NCBI GenBank assembly: GCA_035934555.1
Contig: DASYXT010000067.1
Span: forward strand, 1-64,000
Direction: 5' to 3'
Source: DASYXT01 sp035934555
Lineage (GTDB): Bacteria; Verrucomicrobiota; Verrucomicrobiia; Limisphaerales; UBA8199
Length of the DNA stretch: 64,000 bases
Part shown: positions 53,534 through 61,120 of the stretch, piece by piece
Layout: every line of letters begins with the position of its first letter
How positions within the stretch are numbered: position 1 is the first letter of the stretch
The notes under the pieces: model-generated
What the model was told of the DNA's origin: nothing
Databases searched by the model: none
What the model saw: only the letters and a program-made list of their open reading frames with translations
Program-made: the position numbers and the translations under genes

Positions 53534-54730
53534 ATGCTGTACAAGCCGATGTTATCGAGTGAGGATTGTATGGCCAATTCCAGCGCAGACCACGATAGAA
53601 CCTCTCACCAGCACAAGAAAAGCCCAGAGAAGATGATTGAGCAGACGTTGCAGAAGCAGGCCCGGCTGATTGACCTGTCGCCCTCGGCCACCATCGTGCG
53701 GGAGTTGGACGGGACCATCATCTTTTGGAGCCGGGGCGCGGAATCCCTTTACGGTTGGACCCAAGAGGAGGCCTTGGGTCACCGGACTCACGATCTGCTG
53801 CACACTGAATTTCCTGAGCCCTTGGAGGTTATCGTGGCGCAGTTGAACCTGGGAAGGAAATGGTCGGGAGAGTTACGGCACCGAACCAAGGACGGGCACA
53901 CGGTGACGGTGGAAAGTCACTGGCTGGCTGAACTCGATGAGCAGGGCAAGGTAATTGAGCTTTTGGAGTCTAATACCGACATTACCGAGCGCAAAAGGCT
54001 GCAGGAGCATCTGGAGGAGATGGTGCAGGAGCAAACCGCCCAACTGCGGGAGAGCAATGCGGAACTGGAGGCGTTTTCCTACAGCCTCTCCCACGATATG
54101 CGAGGGCCGCTGCGGGCGATCCTGAGTTTCACCGAGTTTGTGATCCAAGACTGCGGGGCGGAACTGAGCAGGACGGGCAAGGATTACCTGGAAAAGGTGT
54201 CGCAGGCGGCGCGGCGGTTGGACCGGCTCATTCAGGATGTGTTGTCCTTGAGCCGAGTGCGACGTGAGCAGGTGCAAATGGGAGCAGTCGATTTGGAGAG
54301 GCTGGTCGAGAGCATTATCCAAGAGCGGCCGCAATGGCAGGAGCCGGCAGCAGAAGTGCGGATAGAGGGTCCGCTGTCTCCTGTGCGCGGACACGAAGCA
54401 TTGCTGACTCAGATCGTGAGCAACCTCCTGAGCAACGCGGTAAAATTCGTAACCCCGGGGGTGAAGCCCAAGGTGCGGGTCCGCAGCGAAATGGATGCCG
54501 ACAGGGTTCGGCTGTGGGTGGAAGATAACGGAATCGGAATCGAGAGGCATGCACTGGAAAGGGTGTTCGAGTTGTTTGGCCGCAACCAGCGGGCCAAGGA
54601 CTATGAAGGGACGGGCATCGGGCTGGCGATCGTGCGAAAGGCGGCGCAGCGCATGGGCGGGCTTGTCGGGGTGGAATCACAACCTGGGCAAGGAAGTCGC
54701 TTCTGGGTGGAGTTGCCTCGAGTTGATTGA
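53534..54730 (+). CDS. PAS-domain sensor histidine kinase (cytoplasmic)
   Basis: 398 aa with no TM segment. A PAS domain (residues about 40-155, with IIFWSRGAESLYGWTQEEAL and the PAC ending ESNTDITERKRLQE) is followed by a short coiled coil. The HisKA phosphoacceptor box is FSYSLSHDMRGPLRAI (His at about 187), and HATPase_c has NLLSNAVKFV (N box), VEDNGIGIE (G1) and GTGIGLAIVRKAAQRMGG (G2). A purine-rich GAAAGGAAA lies upstream of the ATG at 53534. A second ATG at 53570 is possible. No response regulator is adjacent, so it is an orphan kinase here. Confidence 0.88.
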   Translation: MLYKPMLSSEDCMANSSADHDRTSHQHKKSPEKMIEQTLQKQARLIDLSPSATIVRELDGTIIFWSRGAESLYGWTQEEALGHRTHDLLHTEFPEPLEVIVAQLNLGRKWSGELRHRTKDGHTVTVESHWLAELDEQGKVIELLESNTDITERKRLQEHLEEMVQEQTAQLRESNAELEAFSYSLSHDMRGPLRAILSFTEFVIQDCGAELSRTGKDYLEKVSQAARRLDRLIQDVLSLSRVRREQVQMGAVDLERLVESIIQERPQWQEPAAEVRIEGPLSPVRGHEALLTQIVSNLLSNAVKFVTPGVKPKVRVRSEMDADRVRLWVEDNGIGIERHALERVFELFGRNQRAKDYEGTGIGLAIVRKAAQRMGGLVGVESQPGQGSRFWVELPRVD

Positions 54731-54829
54731 GGAAAGGGACATCCTGACTCGGCTCCGCTTTGGCGCAATCGAAAATCCACCGCTTCCCTTCAACTTGCAA
54801 CCCATGCGGGCCTCTGCTTTACTTGCTCC

Positions 54830-56032
54830 ATGTTCACCGTCACCGCCGACAAGGTTTTGCCCTGCACCATCACTGGTTCCTGGCCGCGGCCACGTTGGTT
54901 CGATACCAGCATGTGGGGCCGGCCTTTGGACACCTGCTTGCTCGACGTGCGGTTTCGCGAAAAATTTCAGGACGCGCTGGCCGTGGTGCTCGGCGACCAG
55001 GACCGCGCCGGCATCGACATCCTGACCCACGGCGATCTGCATTGCGACGATGACCTGGCGGGCCGTTCCTGGCACCACTATCCACTCCAGCGCTGGGCCG
55101 GCTTTTCGGGCGATTACCTGCAATCCGAGGAGACCCGCTCACCGTGGCTGCGCTATCCGCCCGGCACGTTGCTGAATGAGATTTACACCGGTTGGCGCTG
55201 GCCGCGGGTAGTGGATAAGATCGAGCACCGGCCACTCGATTATCCCAAGTTGTGGCGCCTGGCCCAGAGCAAGACCACCAAACCCATAAAGTTCGGCACC
55301 TGTTGTTCGCAAGTCATGGGCCTGTTCCTGGACCTGCACACCTCGAAGTACAAAGATCATCGCGAAGTGATTTGGGATATGGCGGTCGCGATGAATAAAG
55401 AGTTACTGGCGTTACGCCAAGCCGGTTGCCGCTGCATCCAGATCGAGGAGCCCACCCTGCATTTCTGGGCCAATACTTACGGCCGCGCCCATGAGGAAGT
55501 GAAATTCATGGTCGAAGCATACAACCGCGAGGTCCAGGGGCTGGAAGACGTCGAGTTGTGGATTCATACCTGCTGGGGCAACCCCAATATGCAGCGGGTG
55601 ATCGAGAACGACAGCTACCGTGAATGCTTCGAGCTTTACCTGGATGCTTGCCGCGGCGATGTCTGGACCATCGAGACCAAGGACCGCCACATGCGCGAGG
55701 TGGACCTGTTCGCGCCGTTCCGCGGCAAGCTCAAGAAAAAAATCTGCGTCGGCGTCGTCAGCCATCGCACGCTGCAGGTCGAACGGCCTGAAGACGTCGC
55801 CGGCAGCATTCGCACGGCGCTAAAGCATATCGCCCCCGAGCAGTTGATTGTCTCGAGCGATTGCGGATTTGGCAGGCAGGGCTGCAATCGGGACATCGCG
55901 TTTTTCAAGACCGCGGCCATCGCTCAGGGCACAAATATCGTCCGGCGCGAACTGGGCCTGCCGGAGACCGAAGTGCGCGCTGCCGACCCGCGGCTGCAGA
56001 CCGATATCGTCCCCAAGACACCAGACCGCTAG
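54830..56032 (+). CDS. Cobalamin-independent methionine synthase (MetE C-terminal) family protein
   Basis: 400 aa, about half the length of MetE and corresponding to its C-terminal catalytic barrel only. Zinc-ligand candidates are His and Cys in WIHTCWGNPNMQ, a Glu in VWTIETKDRHM and Cys in IVSSDCGFGRQG. RQAGCRCIQIEEPTLHFW is the homocysteine-side signature (IQIDEP in MetE). Stand-alone MetE-C proteins include core-MetE enzymes using methylcobalamin proteins or other methyl donors, and degradative methyltransferases. Which applies here is not clear. There is no riboswitch in the 99-base upstream gap. Confidence 0.8.
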   Translation: MFTVTADKVLPCTITGSWPRPRWFDTSMWGRPLDTCLLDVRFREKFQDALAVVLGDQDRAGIDILTHGDLHCDDDLAGRSWHHYPLQRWAGFSGDYLQSEETRSPWLRYPPGTLLNEIYTGWRWPRVVDKIEHRPLDYPKLWRLAQSKTTKPIKFGTCCSQVMGLFLDLHTSKYKDHREVIWDMAVAMNKELLALRQAGCRCIQIEEPTLHFWANTYGRAHEEVKFMVEAYNREVQGLEDVELWIHTCWGNPNMQRVIENDSYRECFELYLDACRGDVWTIETKDRHMREVDLFAPFRGKLKKKICVGVVSHRTLQVERPEDVAGSIRTALKHIAPEQLIVSSDCGFGRQGCNRDIAFFKTAAIAQGTNIVRRELGLPETEVRAADPRLQTDIVPKTPDR

Positions 56033-56044
56033 GCTTGACCTGAG

Positions 56045-56299
56045 CTAAAGGGCCCACATGACGGCGCGGGCAATCGCTACAACGATGCCGATGACTGCCA
56101 GGCCCAGGGCGGCCATGCTCGTCAGCCCGCCCCGAATGCTCGGTGATAGCGCCAGCAATAACCCGATCAGCCCCAAGGCGATGGCAACAAGGGCGAGGAT
56201 GAATCCAGAGAGCGCAGACACAAAAAAGCTGCCTACGGCGCAGCCAATGGCGATGAGCGAGGGGATGCTGAAATGTGGTTTGGCTTGTACACTGTCCAT
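56045..56299 (-). CDS. Small hypothetical membrane protein
   Basis: 84 aa with a short charged start (MDSVQAKPHF), then two or three hydrophobic helices (SLIAIGCAVGSFFVSALSGF; ILALVAIALGLIGLLLAL; LTSMAALGLAVIGIVVAIAR). The plan resembles small DUF4190-like membrane proteins, but no motif confirms it. It converges on the MetE-like gene with a 12-base gap. Confidence 0.55.
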   Translation of the reverse strand: MDSVQAKPHFSIPSLIAIGCAVGSFFVSALSGFILALVAIALGLIGLLLALSPSIRGGLTSMAALGLAVIGIVVAIARAVMWAL

Positions 56300-56686
56300 G
56301 GACCATCATACCAGTGGATAACTGGGCGCGCGAGTAGGCTCTTCCTCCAGTTCTCACGGTGACTGGGGCGCAGGGCCTCCCGGCACGGACCAGGCTGCCA
56401 GGCTTGCCCTGTACGTCGCGGGAACTTGCTCCACGCCGAACTGAAGTTCGGCAAATGAGACAACGCTCATGTCCGAATCCCTCATCTTTTAAGGTTTTTT
56501 TAATCCGCACCTTTTTTCAAGCCGCAAAAAGGCGAGGCAATAGCGGCAGCAGGGCGCCGATCAGGGATTAGCCATTTTTTTTCATGGAGTTTTGTTCAGA
56601 CGCTTCTGCTAACATATCGCCATAAAACTTCTAAGATATTTTCGACTCCCGTGTCTCATTAATACGACGATGTTCCGACGTGACCA
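56300..56686. other. Intergenic stretch without a supported gene
   Basis: 387 bases between the small membrane gene and the sigma factor. The right part (from about 56470) is AT-rich compared with its surroundings and is the probable promoter region of the sigma-factor gene. No clear -35/-10 pair, RNA or repeat was identified. Confidence 0.4.
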
Positions 56687-57292
56687 ATGTGCCGGAGCCG
56701 CGGGTTTGAGCAGGCGCTGATGAGATTGCCGCGCATGGCCCTCATGCCACCAGACCCTGCCAGCACCGAACCCCGGGCCGGGGAAACGATTGAAGAGCTG
56801 TTCGCCGCTCTGGAATCGCCCCTGTTGAATTACGCCCTGCGGCTGGCCGGCACACTGGCGCTCGGCGAAGACGTCGTCCAGGAAGCTTTCATGAGACTTC
56901 ATGCGCAGTTTGCCGAAGTGCGCGAGCCGCGCCGGTGGCTCTACCGCACGGTGCACAACCTGGCGCTGAACCAGCGGCGCCAGGCTGCCAAAACCGTCTC
57001 CCTGGATGTGCCGCTCGAGGACCAGGCGCCGCATGCGGCTGAAGCGCAGGACACCTTGCCGCTGCCCGATGAGCAAATCGCGCGTTGGGAAGGTATCGGC
57101 CTCGTCCGCCTTTGCCTCGAGAATCTCGAACCCCGCAGCCGCGAGGTCGTTCGGCTCAAGTTCCACGAAAACCTCTCCTATAAAGAGATCAGCGCGCGCA
57201 CCGGCTTGACCACCGGCAATGTCGGATACCTCCTCCACCATGCCATCAAAGCCATCGCCGTGGAGTTGGCAAAAAACGGAGTTATCCAATGA
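56687..57292 (+). CDS. ECF-type RNA polymerase sigma factor
   Basis: 201 aa. Region 2 includes ALGEDVVQEAFMRLHAQF and EPRRWLYRTVHNLALNQRRQ, and region 4 includes LEPRSREVVRLKFHENLSYK and EISARTGLTTGNVGYLLHHA, with helix-turn-helix spacing. Regions 1 and 3 are absent, as in ECF sigma factors. The start is uncertain: ATG at 56687, or 56720 (MRLPRM) or 56735. It precedes a VWA protein whose N-terminus looks like an anti-sigma domain, so the pair may be a sigma/anti-sigma unit. Confidence 0.85.
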   Translation: MCRSRGFEQALMRLPRMALMPPDPASTEPRAGETIEELFAALESPLLNYALRLAGTLALGEDVVQEAFMRLHAQFAEVREPRRWLYRTVHNLALNQRRQAAKTVSLDVPLEDQAPHAAEAQDTLPLPDEQIARWEGIGLVRLCLENLEPRSREVVRLKFHENLSYKEISARTGLTTGNVGYLLHHAIKAIAVELAKNGVIQ

Positions 57293-57302
57293 GACCTTTA
57301 CC

Positions 57303-57335
57303 AAATTTTCAATTTTCAATTTTCAATTTTCAATT
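57303..57335. repeat. Tandem heptamer repeat (TTTTCAA)n
   Basis: About four and a half perfect copies of TTTTCAA lie directly after the sigma-factor stop codon. A run like this can vary in copy number by replication slippage. Confidence 0.85.
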
Positions 57336-57349
57336 CGCCGCCGACGACG

Positions 57350-57402
57350 TAGCGCAGGTTTTCAACCTGCCGTATCGCAGGTTTTCAACCTGCAGGGCTC
57401 CC
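57350..57402. repeat. Tandem hairpins CGCAGGTTTTCAACCTGC
   Basis: Two adjacent copies of GCAGGTTTTCAACCTGC (about 57353-57370 and 57377-57394) each form a hairpin GCAGGTT/AACCTGC with a short loop. They belong to the kind of intergenic repeat seen repeatedly in these genomes. Confidence 0.7.
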
Positions 57403-57506
57403 GAACCCGCACAGATTGCAAACCATTTTTTTAATCCTTGTTGCCGACATCTGCTACAGGAGTGCCTAAGTGAAACTGCTTCGGCAACTGAGGCCGCGCG
57501 GTCTCA

Positions 57507-57698
57507 AAAACCCCGTAGGGGTGACCTGTTGATAGCACGGGCCGCACTACTCTCCATTCTTGTTTTTTTGTTTTTCGGCGGCGCGCACTCGCCCGTACGG
57601 CAACTTGGAACCTATCGGTGCGCCGCCGAAAAACAAAAAAACAAAGGAGAGAGAAATGCCGCCGTTACTATCAACAGGTCACCCCTAACGGGGTTTTC
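57507..57698. repeat. Long inverted repeat (MITE-like) with about 75-base arms
   Basis: The left arm starts AAAACCCCGTAGGGGTGACC and runs through CTGTTGATAG to TTGTTTTTTTGTTTTTCGGC. The right arm is its near reverse complement, ending GGTCACCCCTAACGGGGTTTT. A central loop of about 35 bases lies at 57590-57624. The arms match at about four positions in five. It lies between the sigma factor and the VWA gene and supplies a false N-terminus if translated from 57618. Confidence 0.85.
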
Positions 57699-57770
57699 TT
57701 CAAGAACGCGCTCTACGCCAGGGCCTTCTGCGTTTTATCGGCCTCTCTGCGGCCAATCCATCTCCTTTCA

Positions 57771-60700
57771 ATGACACCCGATTCACCCATCGACCCTCGC
57801 CAGGCCCTCGAAGCCAGCCTCACGGCGCTGCTTTTAGGGGAGTTGCCGTCCGATCAGGCAGCCTTCCTTCGTCAGACCATCGCGCGTGATCCCGATTTGG
57901 CGCGGACCTACGCGCGCCTCGAACGAACCATCAACCTAGTGCGTGAAACCGAAGTCGAGCCCGTCCCGGCAACGACACCGCACCGGGCGCCGCTCAAGCT
58001 CAGCGAGCAACGCCGAGAGCAACTCCTCCAACGGTTTAAGACCGTCCCGCTGCCGCAACCCGCCCGTCGCGAGTTTTCATGGCTTGTGCCCGTGGCCGTC
58101 GCCGCTGTCCTGATGGTGATCCTTGGCGCGGCGCTTTTGCCCGCGCTCTCGAAGGCGAAGTCCCGGAGTATGGCAATGAACCTCTCCATGCACGCGCCGG
58201 CTAAGCAACCGCAAAATGCCGGCACTTGGTCATTGGGACGCCACGGTGTCGAAACCTTGCCGGAAACCAAGGAGGAACCCATAGCAGGAGTACGGCTGCG
58301 CCAGCTCACGCTTCCGGCAGCTCCGGCTCCCGTCGCAGCAGCGCCGCCCCAGACCATCATCGTCCTGCCTTCGCTCAACGGACAAGCTGCGCAACCCGTG
58401 GCTCCCGAAGGTGATTTGGCCGGCAAGCCGATCGCCAGTCTCTCGGGTCTGGGTGGGGGAGGCGGCGGTGGCATTGGGGGCAGCCCCCAGACTACCCCTC
58501 CAGCATCTTTATCATCTGTGCCTGCGAATTCTGGTCCGCAGCTGGCGCCCGAAGCTGAGGCCGCGTTCGCCAGGCGCTCTTTCTATCGCCTGACAGCACC
58601 ACCGTCGGGTAACACCCAAGCGGGTGACCTCGCGGTCCCAAGCCTACCCGCCGAATCATCCCTGGCAGCCGCAGCCCCAGGTTCATCTGCAGTCAACCCC
58701 GTCACTGGTTTGCCAATCGTCGCTGGCGCCATTGCACCGACTGAGCCCACTGCTGGACTGCCAATGACCGTCACACCAGTGGATCCCACCACAAGGCTAC
58801 CCCTGGCAAGCGCGGCCCCACTCCCCGACGCGGGCGCCTCCTACTTCGAGGCGGCCAAGGTCGCCAAAGACCGCAATGCACCGGTTGGGGCACAGGCGCC
58901 TCAACAGGCTCCGGTTCTGGGCGCTGCGCCGGTCGTCGGCGGATTGTTCAGGGAAGCCCAGGTCACATCAGATCAAAAGCTGCGGGACCAGCTAACACTC
59001 GACACCCAGCCCTCTGGGGACAAAGAGGGTGTACGGGTGAGCACAAACTTCTACACGCAGCCACAGGCGACACCGGACAGCCCAGCCATGATCTTGTCTG
59101 CTGAAACCGCCCAGCGCCTCGCCACGCTACGCGATGAGTCCCAGATCGAGTTGAATCGCCAGAAGGCTTTATTGGACCGGGCACGCAAGACCGACTCGAC
59201 TGACTTGGCCAAGACTCTCCCTCAATTGGGGATAAAGGACGCAGCTTTGCAGGGCCTAGTTGAGAAAGAGATGGTGGCAGAGCAGAATCTAGCAACCCTG
59301 AAGCAGCAGGCCAATCCTGATGCTTCTCAATTCGCCAAGACTTTTGCTCAGGCAAATGATCTGAAAAAACAAATCAATGAGCGAGTGGCGGGAATAAACC
59401 GTGGAGCACTGGAGTTTAAGATCGCCTCCCTTGAGCAGTCAGTTACGAATCTGGGTCAAGAGCTGAATCGGATTGCACCGGCCAGTACGCCCGCCAATGG
59501 CGAGCCCGACACCGGGACCAAATCGAAAATTCCCCCACCCCAACCCCAGCCCGAAATCCAAACCAGCGACAACCCTTTCTCCACGTTCTCCCTCAACGTC
59601 AGCGATGTCTCCTTCAAACTCGCCGCCGCCAGTCTCCAAAAGGGCGTTCTCCCGGACCCCGCCTCGATTCGCAGCGAGGAGTTCATCAACGCGTTCGATT
59701 ATCGCGACCCCGTTCCCCCCGCAGGCGTGCCGGTCGGCTTTACCTGGGAACGCGCCCAATATCCCTTCGCGCAAAATCGCGACCTGCTCCGCTTTTCGCT
59801 CAAGACTGCCGCTCAAGGTCGCGAAGCCGGACGCCCGCTCAACGTCGTGTTGCTCCTGGACAATTCCGGGTCGATGGAACGCGCCGACCGTGTCCGCATC
59901 ATCCACGAGGCGCTTCGCGTGCTCGCTGCTCAGCTTCAGCCTCAGGACACCTTCAGCGTGGTCACCTTCGCCCGCACCGCGCACCTCTGGGTGGACGGCG
60001 TCCCCGGCAACCAGGCCGGCGCAATCGTCGAGCAGGTCTCCAGCCTTACGCCTCAGGGCGGCACCAACCTTGGCGAGGCACTCAGGCTCGCCTACCAGAC
60101 CGCGCTGCGCCATTACCTCGCCACCGGCATGAACCGCGTCGTGTTGCTCACCGACGGTGCCGCTAACCTCGGCGACGTGGATCCGAGCGCGCTCCAACAA
60201 ACCGTCGAAACCAACCGCAAACAAGGCATTGCCCTGGATTGCTTCGGCATTGGCTGGGAAGATTATAATGATGATTTGCTCGAAGTACTCACCCGGCACG
60301 GCGACGGCCGTTACGGATTTCTCAACACACCCGAAGAAGCCGCGACCGGCTTTGCCAATCAGCTCGCCGGCGCGCTCAAAATCGCCGCGGCCGACGTTAA
60401 GGTGCAAGTCGAGTTCAATCCCCAGCGCGTCACTGCGTATCGCCAGCTCGGCTACGCCCGCCACCAGCTCACCAAGGAACAGTTCCGCGACAATACGGTC
60501 GATGCGGCTGAGCTCGGCGCGGCGGAATCCGGCACCGCTCTTTATGTAGTCGAGGTCAATGGAGGTGGGGATGGGCCGCTGGCGAAGGTCCGGATTCGCT
60601 ACAAGGTCCCGGGCACGGCGGAGTTTCACGAATACGAATGGGCCGTTCCGTACACTGGCAACGCGGTGCCCCTGGTGCAAGCCAGTCCGGCGCTGCGCCT

Positions 60701-60878
60701 GGCGGCCTGCGCCGCCGGGTTTGCCGAGTGGCTGGCCGGCAGCCCCTATGCCGCCGAGCTCAGCCCGGATGTATTGCTGCCTTACCTCGCCGGCGTGCCC
60801 GAGGTCTATGGCGCCGACATGCGTCCTAAGAATCTCGAATGGATGCTCCGCCAGGCCAAAAGCCTGAGCGGCAAATAG
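57771..60878 (+). CDS. Membrane VWA protein (YfbK-like, vWF_N + VWA + DUF3520) with anti-sigma-like N-terminus
   Basis: About 1035 aa. Residues 10-55 (LTALLLGELPSDQAAFLRQT and IARDPDLARTYARL) resemble the cytoplasmic N-terminal helices of anti-sigma factors. A TM helix at about 104-124 (LVPVAVAAVLMVILGAALLP) is followed by ALSKAKSRSMA, as in prepilins of these bacteria. A long Pro/Ala/Gly-rich linker and a coiled-coil part (about 445-560) lead to a vWF N-terminal domain (NPFSTFSLNVSDVSFKLAAA), a VWA domain with intact MIDAS DNSGS at 697-701 plus LTDGAAN, and a DUF3520 C-terminus (RIRYKVPGT). The start at 57771 excludes the inverted repeat. It lies between the sigma factor and a large exported protein. 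Confidence 0.85.
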   Translation: MTPDSPIDPRQALEASLTALLLGELPSDQAAFLRQTIARDPDLARTYARLERTINLVRETEVEPVPATTPHRAPLKLSEQRREQLLQRFKTVPLPQPARREFSWLVPVAVAAVLMVILGAALLPALSKAKSRSMAMNLSMHAPAKQPQNAGTWSLGRHGVETLPETKEEPIAGVRLRQLTLPAAPAPVAAAPPQTIIVLPSLNGQAAQPVAPEGDLAGKPIASLSGLGGGGGGGIGGSPQTTPPASLSSVPANSGPQLAPEAEAAFARRSFYRLTAPPSGNTQAGDLAVPSLPAESSLAAAAPGSSAVNPVTGLPIVAGAIAPTEPTAGLPMTVTPVDPTTRLPLASAAPLPDAGASYFEAAKVAKDRNAPVGAQAPQQAPVLGAAPVVGGLFREAQVTSDQKLRDQLTLDTQPSGDKEGVRVSTNFYTQPQATPDSPAMILSAETAQRLATLRDESQIELNRQKALLDRARKTDSTDLAKTLPQLGIKDAALQGLVEKEMVAEQNLATLKQQANPDASQFAKTFAQANDLKKQINERVAGINRGALEFKIASLEQSVTNLGQELNRIAPASTPANGEPDTGTKSKIPPPQPQPEIQTSDNPFSTFSLNVSDVSFKLAAASLQKGVLPDPASIRSEEFINAFDYRDPVPPAGVPVGFTWERAQYPFAQNRDLLRFSLKTAAQGREAGRPLNVVLLLDNSGSMERADRVRIIHEALRVLAAQLQPQDTFSVVTFARTAHLWVDGVPGNQAGAIVEQVSSLTPQGGTNLGEALRLAYQTALRHYLATGMNRVVLLTDGAANLGDVDPSALQQTVETNRKQGIALDCFGIGWEDYNDDLLEVLTRHGDGRYGFLNTPEEAATGFANQLAGALKIAAADVKVQVEFNPQRVTAYRQLGYARHQLTKEQFRDNTVDAAELGAAESGTALYVVEVNGGGDGPLAKVRIRYKVPGTAEFHEYEWAVPYTGNAVPLVQASPALRLAACAAGFAEWLAGSPYAAELSPDVLLPYLAGVPEVYGADMRPKNLEWMLRQAKSLSGK

Positions 60879-60964
60879 CGCAAGCGAACTTACAAACAGT
60901 CTGTGGCATGCCCTCCATCATTCCAATCCGCACTTGCCATCCTGAACCGCCCTGGGCTGTAACG

Positions 60965-61064
60965 GCGCGCCAGCGTCTTGGACTGCGCCAGCCCTCTGGC
61001 GCTTTCTCAACGGGAGCTGCGGCCCAAAGCGCCAGAGGGCTGGCGCAGTCCAAAACCTCACGGC
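60965..61064. repeat. REP/BIME-like palindromic element, copy 4
   Basis: Left arm at about 60978-61006 and right arm at 61025-61053, with loop CTCAACGGGAGCTGCGGCC. The flank after the right arm (AAAACCTCACGGCCTTCCGG) matches copy 3 (AAAACCTCGCGGCCTCGCGG), so homology extends beyond the palindrome. It is intergenic, between the VWA gene and the giant exported protein. Confidence 0.9.
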
Positions 61065-61120
61065 CTTCCGGAGCTGGTTCGTCGAAAGCGGTCCATCAAT
61101 TTAGCCTATGCCCTCTCATT

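Noticed and set aside
57350..57402. CRISPR array
   Set aside because: Only two short hairpin units with a 6-base separation, no spacers of regular size and no cas genes in the window.
57618..57770. N-terminal extension of the VWA protein
   Set aside because: Encoded entirely by the right half of the inverted repeat at 57507-57698 and its flank; the MTPDSP start fits the anti-sigma-like domain.
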